Shown piece after piece: positions 5,276 to 5,761 of a stretch of 5,761 nt of DNA. The position numbers and the translations under genes were made by a program. Within the stretch, counting starts at the first letter, position 1; each line of letters starts with the position of its first letter. Below the pieces are notes generated by a model. That model had not been told where the DNA came from and did not search any database. It worked only from the letters and a program-made list of their open reading frames with translations. The stretch comes from an uncultured Collinsella sp. (GTDB taxonomy: Bacteria > Actinomycetota > Coriobacteriia > Coriobacteriales > Coriobacteriaceae), in contig CABUHP010000120.1 of NCBI GenBank assembly GCA_902491415.1, forward strand, positions 1 to 5,761. Direction: 5' to 3'.

Positions 5276-5761
5276 GTTCTTCTCCTTCGCTTCCGCGATC
5301 TGGATGCGTTTGTTCCACTGAGCGGCGACGGCCAGGCGCTCGTCCTGAGCGCGACGGCGGGCGCTTTCGGCGCGCGATTTGGCCAGTAGCTCACGGCCGC
5401 ACGGCAGCACGTCGAGCGTGGCAAAGTAATCGCCCGGGCGCTCGGCGCGGCGGATGAGGTCTGCCGAGCCATCGGGGCGCAGCAGGACCTCGGCGGAGCG
5501 CAGGCGGCCGTTGTAGTTGTAGCCCATGGAGTAGCCATGCGCGCCGGTGTCGTGAATCACGAGCAGGTCGCCCATGTCGATATGCGGCAGCTCGCGGTCG
5601 ATGGCGAACTTGTCATTGTTCTCGCACAGATTGCCCGTGATGTCGTAGGTGTCCGTAGCGGGCGCTGTGGTCTTGTCGTCGCCACCCGGCTGACCCATCA
5701 CCGTGATGTGGTGGTAAGCGCCGTACATGGCGGGACGAATGAGGTCGACGGCGCTTGCGTC
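4385..5761 (-). CDS. lysA: Diaminopimelate decarboxylase C-terminal part, in frame with dapA (putative LysA-DapA fusion; 5' end outside window)
   Basis: LysA is a PLP enzyme that decarboxylates meso-diaminopimelate to L-lysine. The LysA part covers 5411-5761: VDLIRPAMYGAYHHITVMG, the CENND motif (Cys-Glu of the active site formed across the dimer), FAIDRELPHIDMGDLLVIHD, GAHGYSMGYNYNGRLRSAEV with the substrate-binding Tyr region, and RRAERPGDYFATLD, where LysA proteins normally end within a few residues. No stop follows. The frame continues through a 45-residue Arg/Ala/Glu-rich, probably helical linker (5276-5410) into complete DapA and ends at the TAA at 4385. Either the two enzymes form one polypeptide, or LysA carries a tail and DapA is re-initiated internally, or a sequence error has removed the lysA stop. 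The PLP-binding barrel with its lysine is upstream of the window. The identity of the LysA part is secure; the fusion is seen in the sequence but unproven as a protein. Confidence 0.8.
   Translation of the reverse strand, partial: DASAVDLIRPAMYGAYHHITVMGQPGGDDKTTAPATDTYDITGNLCENNDKFAIDRELPHIDMGDLLVIHDTGAHGYSMGYNYNGRLRSAEVLLRPDGSADLIRRAERPGDYFATLDVLPCGRELLAKSRAESARRRAQDERLAVAAQWNKRIQIAEAKEKNMDIRNLEGSIVALVTPFKKDGSVDFDALERLIDFHLQNGTDAILTLGTTGESATMTDDEDNSVVAAVVKQVAGRVPVIAGSGSNSTQTMLTKSLTYQGLGADGLLLITPYYNKSNEEGIYQHFKTVADAVDIPCILYNIPGRCGCGISERNVERLAAHPNIMGIKEASGNVAYAAKIAHLLSDDFRMYSGEDALTVPLMSLGASGTISVWADVQPQLVHDMCRAYLDGDVERARDIQIAGQPLINALFSEVNSIPVKEALAQMGMIEANYRMPLCPMANDTRAALTDALKGAGLLD
4402..4408 (-). 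promoter_or_regulatory. Ribosome-binding site inside dapA that decides the dapB TTG start
   Basis: AAGGGAG on the minus strand lies within the last codons of dapA, 9 bases before TTG at 4392. This spacing supports the TTG start over the internal ATG at 4374. Confidence 0.65.
5282..5287 (-). promoter_or_regulatory. Internal ribosome-binding site of dapA within the lysA-dapA frame
   Basis: AAGGAG on the minus strand, 6 bases from the ATG at 5275, is near-ideal. Its presence inside an uninterrupted frame argues that DapA can be made as a separate protein even if ribosomes also arrive from lysA. Confidence 0.75.

Overview
The window most resembles a high-GC Gram-positive of the class Coriobacteriia, probably a Collinsella-like gut anaerobe. 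This rests on protein style and gene content: an L-lactate dehydrogenase, a 37-kDa Gram-positive-type nucleoid-associated protein, a DUF2974 hydrolase-like protein, and an acetylase-type (DapH) lysine/diaminopimelate operon in high-GC coding sequence. The genus is inferred, not shown directly.

Plus strand, left half. The window opens inside an L-lactate dehydrogenase gene, which ends at 368 and is closed by a strong intrinsic terminator (402-435). A stand-alone gene for a DUF2974/Mbeg1-like predicted alpha/beta serine hydrolase follows (483-1643). Next is a gene for a 37-kDa nucleoid-associated protein (about 1755-2759). The two intergenic spaces flanking the DUF2974 gene carry related copies of a short repeat. 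Its 17-nt core is bracketed by TGC/GCA-type inverted arms, and the second copy has perfect 8-bp arms. This is the clearest structure in the window that gene calling does not explain.

Centre. The nucleoid-protein gene and the leftward dap operon converge on a 133-bp spacer (2760-2892). The spacer holds a long hairpin with T-rich flanks (2788-2824), probably usable from both sides, and a smaller hairpin just after the dapH stop.

Minus strand, right half. The order of transcription is lysA (3' part only), dapA, dapB, dapH. These encode diaminopimelate decarboxylase, 4-hydroxy-tetrahydrodipicolinate synthase, 4-hydroxy-tetrahydrodipicolinate reductase and tetrahydrodipicolinate N-acetyltransferase. 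Together they cover the entry, reduction, acetylation and final decarboxylation steps of the acetylated diaminopimelate route to cell-wall precursor and lysine. The N-acetyl-diaminopimelate aminotransferase and deacetylase are not in the window. The genes are tightly packed: dapA and dapB overlap by 8 nt with a TTG start for dapB, and dapB and dapH are 39 nt apart. The most unusual point is that the lysA frame has no stop codon. It runs through a charged 45-residue linker straight into dapA, although dapA keeps its own good ribosome-binding site and ATG. The locus may therefore make a LysA-DapA fusion, a free DapA, or both.

I saw no tRNA, rRNA, CRISPR array, insertion sequence, integrase or defence system, and no intergenic stretch longer than 300 bases.
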